Shown one piece after another: positions 22,173 through 34,197 of a stretch of DNA of 64,000 bases; positions within the stretch are counted from its first letter, which is position 1, and the number at the start of each line of letters is the position of its first letter. Source of the stretch: Harmonia axyridis. Its lineage: Eukaryota > Arthropoda > Insecta > Coleoptera > Coccinellidae. Position numbers and translations under genes: made by a program. A model generated the notes under the pieces. That model worked only from the letters and a program-made list of their open reading frames with translations, did not search any database and had not been told where the DNA came from. The DNA lies in NCBI RefSeq assembly GCF_914767665.1, contig NC_059507.1, forward strand, positions 7,130,001 through 7,194,000. Reading direction: 5' to 3'.

Positions 22173-23315
22173 GTTTACTGGTCTAGTTTATAGATCTACG
22201 GGAGGCAGGGTTGTCAATTCGAAAAATCACTGACCGTACGAACAGGAATCCAACTACTGTTATGAGATGTTGTCAAGCGTGGTTTGATAATGTCCAAATC
22301 GAAGAAGAGTAGACACCGGACGTCGAATGGGCACAAATGAAGTTCAAGATCGTCGTTTAAGAATTATGGCCATTAAAGACCAATTTGCGACAGCTCGATC
22401 TTTGGCCGATGAGTGGTTAGGAGAACAAGACCATCCTGTAACTGTCCGAACGGTTTACCGCCCGATAAGGTCTTTTGGACTGCAGCATTACCGACACCAT
22501 CTTGTGTTACCTCTAACAGTTGAGTATCGCTGGCAACGATTACAGTGGTGCAGAGAACGTCAACATTGGAATGTGGAATGGCATCAGGTCTTCTTTTATG
22601 ATGAATCTCGATTCTCCTTGGGTGCACATGATGGCCGAAGAAGGGTTAGACGACGTCTGGGAGAAAGATATGAACCTCAGTTTGATGTTGAGCGTCATGT
22701 ACACCGGACAGTAGGCGTTATGGTATGGGGTGCTATTGCACATGCAAGTATGTCACCTTTAGTCTTTATTCGTGATAACATGACAGCGCTGCGTTACCTT
22801 CAAGAAATAGTAGAGCTATATTATGTTCTCCCTTACCTTAACCGGCTCGAGAATCCAATATTTCAGCAAGATAATGCCTGACCTCATGTTGTCAGAGTTA
22901 GTTCAAACTTTTCCGAAGCGACCCATGTGAATCTTTTGCCATAGCCGCACAGATTCCCCGATTTTTTGCCCATAGAGCATGTTTGGGACATCATGTGTAG
23001 AAGGTTTGGAAATTTACCCCAGCCCCCACGGACTTTGGCGACTCTGAGACATAGAGACAGGTAGCTTGGGATAGTTTCCCTCAAGAAGAAACAGACCATT
23101 TTATTGCATCAATACCGAGACGTGTTGGGGAGTGTATAAATAATCGCGGAGGACAAACACATTATTAACAAATTTAGTAAAATGAAATTGTATGCCCTTC
23201 GTTTTTTCCCCCAAATTTCAATCATTTACTCCTCGCTATACTATCTATGTTTCAACAAAAAATATTTATAATTTAAACAGCTCCTCTTGGGTGTTGCAGT
23301 TTCTTTGTCAGTTAG
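22173..23315 (+). mobile_element. Tc1-type DD34E element, 5'-truncated copy
   Basis: The right end (GGGTGTTGCAGTTTCTTTG, then TCAGTTAG) followed by TA at 23316-23317 matches the terminal repeat of the copy at 27094-28711. The left end, including the terminal repeat and about 280 bp, is missing. Homology begins in the first HTH-coding stretch (CTACGGGAGGC). Confidence 0.85.
22184..23168 (+). pseudogene. Tc1 transposase pseudogene, DD34E
   Basis: Blocks in order: LREAGLSIRKITDRTNRNPT (HTH 1), RSLADEWLGEQDHPVTVRTV (HTH 2), FFYDESRFSLGAHDGRRRVR (first Asp), MVWGAIAHASMSPLVF, NPIFQQDNA (second Asp), PIEHVWDIM (Glu). A continuous frame covers 22327-22881 and ends at a TGA right after QQDNA. Further stops and shifts follow. 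It is inactive, but the catalytic residues can still be read. Confidence 0.85.
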
Positions 23316-24190
23316 TATATAAAGTTTTTTTCAATTCACGAAGGATTTAGTATTCCACTTAAGTTATAGTAACCATACTTTAATCCAAAGAACATTCACA
23401 ACAATTCAACAAATTTTTCTGGAACATTGACAATAATAACAACTGAATTAAGTCTTCATCTCAACATCAACTCGAATAATAGCGTCATAAACTTATTCAC
23501 ATCATGCGGAAACTAAATTACAACCTTAATCATTCCCTGCGAGACTCTTACCTGTTTATTTGTTCCATGTGAGAGTTGAGACGTATAACCGACCAAAATT
23601 GACAAGCTTGCAAGGAACCTTATGACGACCTGCATGAAGATTTAGTGTTGTATATGCAGACGGCGTCCAACTAATATGAACGTCTCTGCCATGATAATGT
23701 TCAACGAACTGTTCCAAGTTGGTAATCAACTTGGTTAAAACCATGAACACCACCTCGATGTCTTCCACACACTGCTTCGGGGCTTCAAAGATATTTGGAC
23801 GTCTATAAACACCTTACTTCCTGTCTGATAGCGGAAATGAACGGAATTCAGTTTGACGTGGACTCTGATTGAACCATTTGAAAGTTAGCCTTGACGAGTT
23901 TGGGATTCAAGTTTAGAGGTATTTGAAAGGAATCATTCATATCGCCATATTTCATGGAATAGGTAAGAGTATAAAATTTTTTTTATTCTTTCACCTACTG
24001 TGGGAATAATTGTATAGATTCCTAAAAAGTAGATATATGACGTCAAATAAGTTCATTCTGTCGAAAATTTATCCATTGTAACATATAAGATGTCTTTCCT
24101 AGTATCTTCTTCATTTCATTTTCGGTTTGCTTTCATTCCACTTTCATTCTGCCAGAGTTTGTCAAACTGTAGTTAACCAGTTAACTAATA
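23316..24190. other. Unassigned sequence
   Basis: No supported coding or structural feature apart from an AGTTAACTAATA phrase that abuts the next element. Confidence 0.4.
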
Positions 24191-25129
24191 AAGGCTGTTT
24201 TTTTAGAGCTATAGAACTTTAAAGTGCAATAAAACAACGATGGATTATTCGATTCACATGAATTTTATTTATCCGCAAGATAATCTTGTGGCCTTACATT
24301 TTAAATATGATTTCTGGTATATGACCGCCACGGCTGGCTCGGATGTAGTCTAATCTGAACGTCCAATTTTCGATGACTTTTTCCAGCATTTGTGGCCGTA
24401 TTTAGGCAATAACACGGCGAATGTTGTCTTCCAAATGGTCAAGGGTTTGTGGCTTATCCGCATAGACCAATGACTTTACATAGCCCCACAGAAAGTAGTC
24501 TAGCGGTGTTAAATCACAAGATCTTAGAGGCCAATTCACAGGTCCAAAACGTGAAATTAGGCGGTCAACCCGACGTGTCTTTCAATAAATCGATTGTGGC
24601 ACGAGCTGTGTGACATGTTGTGCCGTCATGTTAGAACCACAGCTCCTGGACATCATGGTTGTTGAATTCAGGAATGAAAAAGTTAGTAATTATGGCTCTG
24701 TACCGATCACCATTAACTGTAACGTTCTGGCCATCATCGTTTTTGAAGAAGTACGGACCAATGATTCCACCAGCCCATAAAGTGCACCAAACAGTCAGTT
24801 TTTCTGGATTTAACGGTGTTTCGACATACACTTGAGGATTAGATTCACTCCAAATGCGGCAGTTTTGTTTGTTGACGTAGCCATTCAACCAGAAGTGCGC
24901 TTCATTGCTAAACAAAATGAAATGGACGTAGTGCGCGATACGTATTCCGCACAGAACCATTATTTTCGAAATAAAATTGCACTATTTGCAAGCGTTGTTC
25001 AGGCGTGAGTCTATTCATGATGAATTGCAAAACCAAACTGAGAATAAATCACTTGACAGCTGTTAAATCGGTCGCCATCTTGAACAGTAATGCCAACTTA
25101 AAGTTATATACCTCGAAAAAAACACCCGT
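24191..25129 (-). mobile_element. DD41D-type element, internally deleted copy B
   Basis: TA on both sides (24189-24190, 25130-25131). Termini are AAGGCTGTTTTTTTAGAG at 24191 and the complement of ACGGGTGTTTTTTTCGAGG at 25129. At 939 bp it shares the R-P-F/I-L-F-S deletion junction with copy A, so both derive from one deleted parent. The coding part (24960-24631) shows FSNEAHFWLNGYVNKQNC, VTVNGDRYRAIITNFFIPE and QELWF, then a stop where the second catalytic block should read QQD. The C-terminal part is shifted. Confidence 0.85.
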
Positions 25130-26955
25130 TAGTTAACTAATAGTTAGCATATCATCTGGATTATCTTCTCGACATTTTCATGAACTGAATTCAACTAGTT
25201 CAAACTTATTTCACTAGATGCAACATCAAGAGTCGTTTCAGAAAATACGAGTTCTCGAATATTCTTCATATTATGGAATTATACGACCTGGCTTATAGAA
25301 ATTCAAGACTTCTTTCAGTAACATCGGAAAATATGGCTCCTACATAGAATTCGATGCTTGTTTCCAATTGGGATCCATGAAAAATATGCAACTTCCCAAC
25401 AAGTTCGGCGTTTGAGTTGAAGGAGGAAAATGAAAACGCTCCTTCCATATGTTTCCCAGAAAAGTTGGATGGTGTTTGGAATTCATTACGTTACTTCCAA
25501 GGAATAAAAAGTTCGAGAAATTTCCTGGTTCAATTTTAGCTGTTTAAGTTCGCGATTCACCTTTGAACTGCAGCGCTCAGTTTTACTAAATGATTGACTC
25601 GATGCCTTCAGTCATTATTCTATGTTCTGAAGAAGAAAAAGAATTAGGAAAGCACTGATGTAAAGTTGGGAGTTTTTGTGCGCTCATTAAAATTCATATT
25701 GATGTAATTTTTTCAAGAAATATTGTAATTGAAACTATTATCTTACAACCTAATAGTAGATTTCTACTTGATTTTATAATTCAATGTTTACTTTCATGAA
25801 GATATTCCACTGATGATTTTCTAATATTCTAAATTTTCAGAATATTTTCCCTGCAGAGTGGAATGTTATGAAAAAATAGAATTAAAGTTCATCATACAAT
25901 CAACACATATTCCAAAAAAAAACATCCCTTTATGTGCCATGTTTGAAATTTTGTCAAGCTCGATACTTGACTCCACTTCAGTCAAGTCAGTAAGCAGGAC
26001 TAGAGCGGATTGAGTGCTTTACTCATTATTTCCGATATTTTGCTTCATTTTTTTTTATGGTTCTAAAGTCCCAACGAAGCTTGAAATTACTTTTTTGATA
26101 TATACACGCGAAATTTCAACTAGCCCTGTTGTCACTGAAATATCTGCGTTCCATTTTTCCCTATTACTCTTGAATTTTCTATAGTTCTTCTGAAACTATC
26201 CTAGGATTAAATTTAGTTGTATTTGTAATATAATGACTGAAATGTTCATGCCCAATTTCAAAAGATATCGTCAACAAAACCTTCACATCTATATGAATAA
26301 CCGACACATCTCTATTGACAATCTAACAACGAAAGTTCTCGGCATTATATTTTCAGTTTATTGAATGAAATTCGGAGGATCTAGTTTCATTCGCTATTTG
26401 TAATTAATATAGAATTGTGAAAAATTCATTTAGCTCATATTCAATCGAATATATCGGAAACAAACAACTGAACTTGAAAACATTTAATATACCAGTGGAA
26501 TTATCTGCACTGATGTGGAATGTTCAATATGATATTTTATTTACGTTATACAATCCCGGCCTATTGTACTTTGAAAGGCATTTTGCAGGAACAAAGCATT
26601 AATTAATAGCTGAAATGAAATCCGCCTCTATTAAAATCAAAATTGTAATGATTGATTCATGAACAATAGAGATGTATTCAACGGATATTGAATGCAAATA
26701 ATTTTGGACTTCATTCAGGACTTGAAGATCTGAACTGTTTTATTCCTTTTGTTATTATTATTATATTATATTATTCACGTTATTCCCTACTTTAGACAAT
26801 CAGCGTTGCCGGGAAAACTCCCTTCGTAGTCGGCTTTCCCATTTCCCGCTAAAGGGAACATTCACTCAGTTCCGGATATTTGAAATGTCGGAAAAATAGA
26901 ACTCCTAGGAGTTTCCCCACTTTCCGTGCTGTAACTAAAAGAACGGTGTTTTTTC
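25130..26955. other. Unassigned AT-rich sequence
   Basis: No gene, RNA or bounded repeat in about 1.8 kb. A (TTATTA)-rich stretch lies near 26748-26775. Confidence 0.4.
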
Positions 26956-27088
26956 AGTATATTACGCATATTATATTCTAACAAATTCCTAGTTCCTTGA
27001 TACTCCTCTTAAGTTTTTTGGGTACTATTCCTGTTGTTGTGATGATAATTGGAATAGTTCTTGTTGGAATCATTCCCTACGAGTATTG
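26956..27088 (-). pseudogene. LINE C-terminal fragment
   Basis: The reverse strand reads TIPIIITTTGIVPKKLKRSI followed by KELGIC. This resembles the (V/I)IPIVIxxTGxVPKxLxxxLxxLxL block that ends some insect LINE polyproteins. It is short, interrupted, and abuts the next Tc1 element. Confidence 0.5.
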
Positions 27089-27093
27089 TTATA

Positions 27094-28711
27094 CTAACTG
27101 ACAAAAAAACTGCAACACTCAGAAGGAGCTGTTTAAATTTTTCTTGATAAAACATAGATACTTAGTATAGCAAGGAGTAAATGTTTGATTTTGGAGAAAA
27201 AAATCGTGGAGGTTTTTTCATGTAAACAATTTTTATTACTTGAATGTCGTTTTTTGCAAGTTTTTTAAATTTTACAACAAACCAGCTTTTCGAGAAGATC
27301 CAAAGTCAATATTTAGTTGATGTTAAAGTGCCTAGAGCTAGTGAACGCGGAATTTATCGCCAGCTAAGTGAATTTGAAAGAGGCCGAATTATTGGTCTAC
27401 GGGAGGCGGGGTTGTCATTTCGCTAACCGTACGAACAGAAATCCAACTACATACTGTGTTGAGATGTTGTCAAGCGTGGTTTGATTATGCACAGAATCGA
27501 ACAAGAGTAGGCACCGGATGTCAAAGGGGCACAAATGAAGTTAAAGATCGACGTCTAAGACTTATGGTCATTAGAGACCGATTTGCGACAACTCGATCTT
27601 TGGCTGATGAGTGGTTTGGAAAACAAGTGCATCCTGTAACTTTCCGAACGGTTTAACGCCGGATAACTACTTATGGACTCAGCTCAGCTCAGCAGTGCAA
27701 AAAGTAGTTCATGAGCAGTACTCGTCACTACGCTTAAGCACATTCACATCATTGCTGCTCGGGGAAGAATCTCAGATTAGGCCGAATGCCAGGAGTTGAG
27801 GCAAAATATAGCGTCAGCCGCGAATGCAGATAAATACCGTAAATGGCCCTTAGGTCACTGAACAAGGGACAGTTTCTAATCCTGTAACTGTCCGAACGGT
27901 TTACAGCCGGATAAGATCTTTAGGACTGCAGCATTATCGACCCCTTCTTGTGTTACCTCTGACGGTTGAGCATCGCCGGCAACGATTACAGGGATGCTGA
28001 GAACGTCAACATTGGAATGTGGAATGGCATCAGATCGTCTTTTCTGATGAATCTCGATTCTCCTTGGTTGCACATGATGGCCGAAGAAGGGTTAGACGAC
28101 GTCGAGGAAAAAAACGTGAACCTCAGTTTGATGTTGAGCGTCATGTACACCGGACAGTAGGCTTTATGGTATGGGGTGATACTGCACATGCAAGTATGTC
28201 ACCTTCAGTCTTTATTCAAGGTAACATGGCAGCGCTGCGTTACCTTCAAGAAATAGTGGAGCCATATGCTCTCCCTCACCTTAACCGGCTAGTGAATCCA
28301 ATATTTCAGCAAGATAATGCCCGATCTCATGTTTCCAGAGTTAGTTTAAACGTTTTCGAAGCGACCCATGTGAATATTTTGCCATGGCCGCCCAGATCCC
28401 CCGATCTTTTAACCATAGAGTATGTTTGGGACATCATGGGTAGAAGGCTTGGAAATTTACCCCAGCCCCCACGGACTCTGGCGGCTCTGAGACATGAAGT
28501 ACAGGTAGCTTGGGATAGTATATCTCAAGAAGAAATAGACCATCTTATTGCATCAATACCGAAACGTGTTGGGGAATGTATATATAATCGCGATGGACAA
28601 ACACATTATCAACAAATTTATTAAAAAAAATTGTAAACCGTGTTTTTTTCCAAATTTCAATTTTTAATTTGAACAGATCCTTCTGGGTGTTGCAGTTTCT
28701 TCGTCAGTTAG
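27094..28711 (+). mobile_element. Tc1-type DD34E element, full ends, with internal insertion
   Basis: Terminal inverted repeats of over 40 bp (CTAACTGAC.AA.AAACTGCAACAC.CAGAAGGA) are flanked by TA at 27092-27093 and 28712-28713. The length is 1,618 bp. Compared with 22173-23315 it holds 248 extra bases: 212 bp (27667-27878) bounded by 36-bp direct copies of element sequence (27631-27666 and 27879-27914). Confidence 0.9.
27328..28624 (+). pseudogene. Tc1 transposase pseudogene with intact catalytic half
   Basis: The N-terminal part reads PRASERGIYRQLSEFERGRI then IGLREAGLSF before a TAA. HTH-2 sequence (RSLADEWFGKQ, TFRTV) is cut by the 212-bp insert. From 28019 to the TAA at 28622-28624 the frame is open: WHQIVFSDESRFSLVAHDG (first Asp), HRTVGFMVWGDTAHASM, NPIFQQDNARSH (second Asp), LLTIEYVWDIMGRRLG (Glu; I count 34 residues between), then a normal C-terminus ending QTHYQQIY. 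The N-terminal breaks prevent a whole protein. Confidence 0.85.
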
Positions 28712-31120
28712 TATATGACTTCCATCTGACATGAATTGAATCTTTCTACAACATTAGAGTTAATACAGAAATATCATGAAATTGGTGGAAATAAGACATG
28801 AACATTTCTTGAATTTGTATTCTTTATCGATTCAGTTATTCATTTATTTCGTCCTTATGGTGATAATTCAAATAATCAACTAAAAGAATAGAGTAACCCA
28901 GATTCAAAACAGGCAACAAGAACTATAAATCCTCCTCCGTAGTTCTTAATGAAGTGGTTTCACAATGACCCAAATCTGCACATTAAAACACGTTCTCAAC
29001 CAGAAATTTCCACATGAAAACTCGAAGGGAGCTATGAGAAACGTCTAGGAGATAAGAACCAACATTTCTTCCTTGATTTCTCGAAAGAAATATAGTGCCG
29101 TTGCTCTAGGAACATCATAATGCTTTCTCTCCTTTAGTCTGTGTATACCGAACCGAACATTTCTATGCAAGGCAAGTAGGACGCTATCGATCCTTCATAT
29201 TATTAGGTTATGGCTTCTCAAAATGATTCCAGTTCTGCCACAATATACCCTATCTGACCTGTTTTTTTTTTTCGTGTGCTAATTTGCATGCCAGTATGAA
29301 AGTTATGAAATTTTATGGGCCACATTCTGCTTGATTTGACGCGCAAAGGACAGGTCACTGCAGAAATTCTACCTATTACTCTGGGAATTGCACTCAGTCA
29401 TGGCCTTTCTGGTCTAATTCAATTTTAGTTGATCACCGAATAACTTTAGAGACTAGCGATCGAAAGAGGAAGCAACTATTGTGAGTTTTGGATGAACAGA
29501 ATTTCTGGTGTCCTATTTCGATATGTCCGCGGACAAAATGCATTTCAGACCAGCCTGGACAACTTTGGTTTGGTGTATGTCTGCTGTAAAGTGTGCGAAT
29601 TTGCATCTTGATCCCATCGGATCTGTAACCACTGAAATATTGAGTATAACTTTTTTACTACTTATCTTAAATTTTCTAATTTCTTCTGTAGTCATAGAGT
29701 ATAACTTTTTTACAACTTATTTTAAATTTTCTAATTTCTTCCGAGGTCTCAGAAATAAATCGTTTTCAATATTTTTCTTGAATTTTCTGAGGTGCAAAAT
29801 GCTTTTATCGCATGAAATTTTGAACGGAGCTTGAAATTGATATTTCATAGGAAAAAATTCTCAACACCGTGAAATTTGTGGAATATTGTGCAATTTTTTC
29901 GGTATTTTTCTAGGATTTACTCAGATTCTGCTCAAGCTTTAATCACCAAATTTGGAATGAAGCTTGAGATAGTTATTCTTTATCTTAATGCGAAATCTCA
30001 ATACGATCATATTCGTAATCACAGAAATATCCACTACACTAGTAGGTGTTTAGAAGATTTGCTATATTTTTTATGAATTTTCCATGGTTCTGATGATGTG
30101 ATCAACTTAAAATTTCGCACAAAGGTTGAATGTGGTATTTCATATCAATACTCAGAATTTCAACAACGTATGTTTTGTGATCATGAAGATGATTAAGTTT
30201 TAGCGATTCTCTCTCGAGCCAAGTTACGAGGTGCGCCCTCTCCCAGGACTCATCAGTTGGGCTATCCAGCGATCTCTGCCCAAAACATGCCCTCTCACAC
30301 CATCGTGGAGAGGTGATCCTGTTGCAACGCAACGACCCCTTTAAATCCACCGGGGCCGAAGTAGTGTGGCGCGAAAACCCATAGCGCCATCTGTGAGCAG
30401 ACAGAGTCACTACAATGTATTTTTTATATCTTTTTTGAATTTTCAATTTTCAAAACAGAGATTGGAGGTCCTCGAAGACTTTTTCTCTGGGTCTTATAGT
30501 TCTTGAGATGCTCTCAGTAAGCATCAAATTTGGGACACCCCCTGTACAATGTCTAAATAAGAATAAGTAAACACCAAAATATGTCTTACCGTTACTATAT
30601 ATGAAATTTTCATTATTGTATACAACTCTTGGACAACTTTTGTAATAACGGTAACCCCTCTCAATATATTACCTTGTATATCTCAAAAACTGATTATAGC
30701 AAAGCCAATACTATTTGACATTATAAACGTGTAGTCGAACTAAGAGCAATGACAAAAAATTGGAAAATTCCACGGACGACTTTTTCAAATTCACGGTGAA
30801 TTATGAACTGAACGAATTTCATTTTGAATAAAGTTTGACTCACCCCGTAACTAACAATAATTTTAATTAAAAACTAGTCTAAAATTAATGCATTATGGGT
30901 AAGCAATATTTGTCGCACAAAAGTGTTTCATTCAAGATTTTACTTTATAGAAATGCCATTTTCCAACTTCAACACCCTGTATCTCGAAAACTAGTTATAG
31001 GATTGAGTTTGACTCATAGACTTTCTTGTACAGTAGGACATATTCAACAACATACGAAAAATTCTCTCTTTTTGTCCGTTTGTTATTGTGTTTGAAGCCT
31101 ATGAAACGAACATAATTCAA
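28712..31120. other. Unassigned sequence
   Basis: No supported gene. A GC-richer patch at 30200-30420 (CTCTCCCAGGACTCATCAG and GATGGCGCTATGGG on the complement) keeps a 114-codon reverse frame open without recognisable motifs. A CTTCAACACCCTGTATCTCG repeat phrase is at about 30967. Confidence 0.4.
29642..29751. repeat. 55-bp tandem duplication
   Basis: GAGTATAACTTTTTTAC at 29642 recurs at 29697, followed in both by AAATTTTCTAATTTCTTC. Two imperfect units, non-coding. Confidence 0.7.
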
Positions 31121-31122
31121 TT

Positions 31123-31573
31123 TTTCTACATTCATGCAAAAAGCAAAACTTTATTGAACTATACTCAGTGGAAAAAAAAGTTCTTTATTGCACTAGTGCA
31201 ATAAAGTTTTTATTGCACTCATCTGTCATTCTACTTCAAACAAACTCAGTGTTGCAAAACAAATATTTCAGCCTGAAGGAAATAACGATGTACAGTTACC
31301 AAGTACTAGTACGTTTACAGCAGTAACAAATCAAGAAGTGGATTTAAAAAGTACTTCACTACGAAATATTCATATTGAAAATTGCACCAATTGTTCATTC
31401 ACTTTCAACATTGAGGGTAAAAATAAAGTTTGACTTAAATTGTTCGAAACGTATTAGTTCCTGTTTCAATGCAAATCGATATTAATAATGAAGTATTCAA
31501 GTTGCGCTTTTCATTTTCCTAGACCTAGTGCCGCACCTCAATAAATCATTTTTTGCTTTTTGCATGAACGTAG
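31123..31573. repeat. Inverted repeat pair around a 24-bp palindrome
   Basis: CTACATTCATGCAAAAAGC near 31125 is the inverse of GCTTTTTGCATGAACGTAG near 31555, repeated near 31836. Between them lies a perfect 24-bp palindrome at 31183-31206 with half-site CTTTATTGCACT. The same TTTATTGCACT word forms a stem segment of the hairpins at 31585 and 31866, so the pieces appear related. Confidence 0.65.
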
Positions 31574-31982
31574 AAAAAATGTTGTATGCAACTCGTGCAA
31601 AAATTGTTTATTGCACTTGACGTGTTGTCCAACTCGGCCTAACGGCCTCGTCGGACAATTTCACGAGTGCAATAAACATTCACTTTTTGCACTTGTTGCA
31701 TAAATAAAGTTTGACTTAAATTGTTCGAAACGTATTAGTTCCTGTTTCAATGCAAATCGATATTAATAATGAAGTATTCAAGTTGCGCTTTTCATTTTCC
31801 TACACCTAGTGCCGCACCTCAATAAATCATTTTTTGCTTTTTGCATGAACGTAGAAAAAATGTTGTATGCAACTCGTGCAAAAATTGTTTATTGCACTTG
31901 ACGTGTTGTCCAACTCGGCCTAACGGCCTCGTCGGACAATTTCACGAGTGCAATAAACATTCACTTTTTGCACTTGTTGCAT
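31421..31982. repeat. Tandem 281-bp duplication, almost identical units
   Basis: AAATAAAGTTTGACTTAAAT at 31421 recurs at 31702, and the 281-bp units differ only at about one base (CCTAGACC versus CCTACACC near 31524 and 31805). This is the youngest duplication in the window, or an assembly artefact. Each unit ends in a variable-stem hairpin. Confidence 0.9.
31585..31702. repeat. Variable-stem hairpin E2
   Basis: Arms are TATGCAAC...GTGCAAAAA...TTTATTGCACT...TTGTCC and their inverse, up to GTTGCATA. The apex is AACTCGGCC-TAAC-GGCCTCGTC. Boxes: CAACTCG before the stem, ACTCG...CTCGT at the apex, CTTGTT after the stem. Confidence 0.85.
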
Positions 31983-31983
31983 A
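31866..31983. repeat. Variable-stem hairpin E2, second tandem copy
   Basis: Identical in layout to 31585-31702, 281 bp downstream, as part of the tandem duplication. Confidence 0.85.
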
Positions 31984-31999
31984 AATAACTATTATTAAT

Positions 32000-32453
32000 T
32001 GAATTTTACCACGAATTCGTCGTGAGAGAGTCGAACCATTCCTAGCTCAAAATTCGAATTACCCAAACATCCAGACATAACAACAAAACTATCTTATCAG
32101 TGAACGAACGTTCAAAAAGAGAATTACGCTGTCTCACGCTTTATTACATTCAGATTAATGTCCTCGTATGTTTTATTCATGACCTCAGCATCAATGTACA
32201 CCACCGTGTATATAAATCAGAAAAAGAAGTAATCTTATGCGAACCCAGCTTTATCCCCTCGACGCCGAATCTGGCAAAACAAAACGACAAGCTGAAAGTA
32301 TTTCTGGCCATTGTTCCAATATCGCGAACTTCTGCAGCCGCCAAACAGGAAACGAGGTGGCGGTAAGGCAGCATCCCCCGAACTTCGGGCTGCGGTTCCG
32401 AATGTCCGCTGCTCGGAGAAAAGTTGGCCGAGCAAGCTGCTGCCCGTCGCAAT
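32000..32453. other. GC-rich island without a recognised gene
   Basis: Bases 32240-32450 are distinctly GC-rich (for example CCGAACTTCGGGCTGCGG, CCGAGCAAGCTGCTGCCCG) in an AT-rich setting. Several frames stay open on both strands for 60-125 codons, as expected from composition alone. I recognise no protein. It could be an unidentified first exon or a promoter-proximal island. Confidence 0.3.
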
Positions 32454-33965
32454 TTGTCACAATTCCCGAACCATCTGGTACCGTTCAAAAACCGGTGACA
32501 TTCTAATATTAGTAAAAATTAATGCTCATATTCGGCTTTCCTCGCAGAACGCATTCCGAGTAAAATATGAGAACAAGAGGCACTTCGAAGTTTCGCCCGA
32601 GGCTTTATGCGAAGGTTTTGCGATCGTAAATATGGAACAGTTTGCGAGAAAATTGCTCTCAATCACTTTTTTCAGTTCTTGGGATTGTTTCTGAGAAGTT
32701 TCGTAGCGCATGTGGACGTATGACGTCAGTTTCTGATTTATTTCTTCGTTGTGGTTTCAAAGAATTTTACACTGTAGATTTTCAAGTGAAATTCATGAAA
32801 GTCGACGGAATACAAATCGATAAAATCGCTAGACTACATGTTGCTAACATTCATTCCACCTAATAGCAACTGTGAATTTCACACAGTGGTTTATTATTTT
32901 ATTTTATCTCAATAATTATTCAACTCGAAGAGTTTTCAATGAAAAGCGTTTTATTGTTCCACTATATTTCTAACTTTCGTTGAATTTATTTCATTTTCAA
33001 ATCAGTTATGGCGAAAAACCCTCAATAGTCATTTTTGCAAAGGAAATTATTTGAGTAATCCATTATTGCAAATAAATTCCTACTAGAAATATAATAAAAT
33101 TGTCGTAACCCATCCCACGTTTGGAGTGCGCAGGCCGTAACTATCACCATCCCCACTTCGACATTGAAAGAGAGCACTCGTTCATTCGATATGGTGTTTG
33201 TCACAATTCCCGAATCATCTGGTACCGTTCAAAAACCGGTGACATTCTAATATTAGTAAAAATTAATGCTCATATTCGGCTTTCCTCGCAGAACGCATTC
33301 CGAGTGAAATATGAGAACAAGAGGCACTTCGAAGTTTCGCCCGAGGCTTTATGCGAAGGTTTTGCGATCGTAAATATGGAACAGTTTGCGAGAAAATTGC
33401 TCTCAATCACTTTTTTTCAGTTCTTGGGATTGTTTCTGTGAAGTTTCGTAGCGCATGTGGACGTATGACGTCAATTTCTGATTTATTTGTTCGTTGTGGT
33501 TTTAAAGAATTTTTAATGTAGATTTTCAAGTGAAATTCATGAAAGTCGACGGAATACAAATCGATAAAATCGCTAGACAATATGTTGCTAACTTTCATTT
33601 CACCTAATAGTAACTGTGAATTTCACATAGTAGTTCATTATTTTATTTTAACTCAATAATTATTCAACTCGATGAGTTTTCAATGAAAAGCGTTTCTTTC
33701 CATTATATTTCTTACTTTCGTTGAATTTATTCTATTTTCAAATCAGTTATGGCGAAAAATCTTATGTTCTCATTTTCACATGGGAAATTATTTGTGTCAT
33801 TCATTGTCGCAATTGAATTCCTCGTATACAATGTAATAAAATTGTCGTTACCCATCCCAAAGTTGCCTATCGACTAAAATTCAAGCCGCAGAGCTAGCAC
33901 ATGCCTCAACTGTTACCATCTCCACTCAGACATTGAAAGAGAACACTCATTTCTTCGATATCGTA
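32454..33965. repeat. Two tandem ~744-bp segmental duplicates
   Basis: TTGTCACAATTCCCGAA at 32454 recurs at 33198, and the text matches onward with roughly one difference in 10-20 bases, through GTATGACGTCA, TGAAAGTCGACGGAATAC and AATTGTCGT.ACCCATCCCA, to a GACATTGAAAGAGA.CACTC tail. A ~127-codon frame at 32311-32694 and its copy at 33121-33441 encode similar peptides only because the DNA is duplicated. They match nothing I know. Confidence 0.85.
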
Positions 33966-34197
33966 CCACTCAAATGTTCTGATTGTTGCACTGTTTCACT
34001 AGACCATGAGTATTCTCTGGAATAACATTAAATATCCTACATTTCCGAATGCATTTACAAATCCTGTATATTCGGCTTATTCGATGTTCATTTTGGAAAG
34101 CAAATTTCTATTTTGGCCTTTAAAGATTTATTTATTTCTTAATTTTTGGCTTGTATGTGAAAGAACCTCAATTAAAAATTACATCACATTAAAATTA

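Noticed and set aside
30102..30446. 114-codon reverse frame
   Set aside because: No motif recognised; composition-driven open frame in a GC-richer patch.
32100..32711. Several overlapping frames on both strands in the GC-rich block
   Set aside because: Five or more frames are open at once, as expected from GC content. No family match and no clear splice structure.
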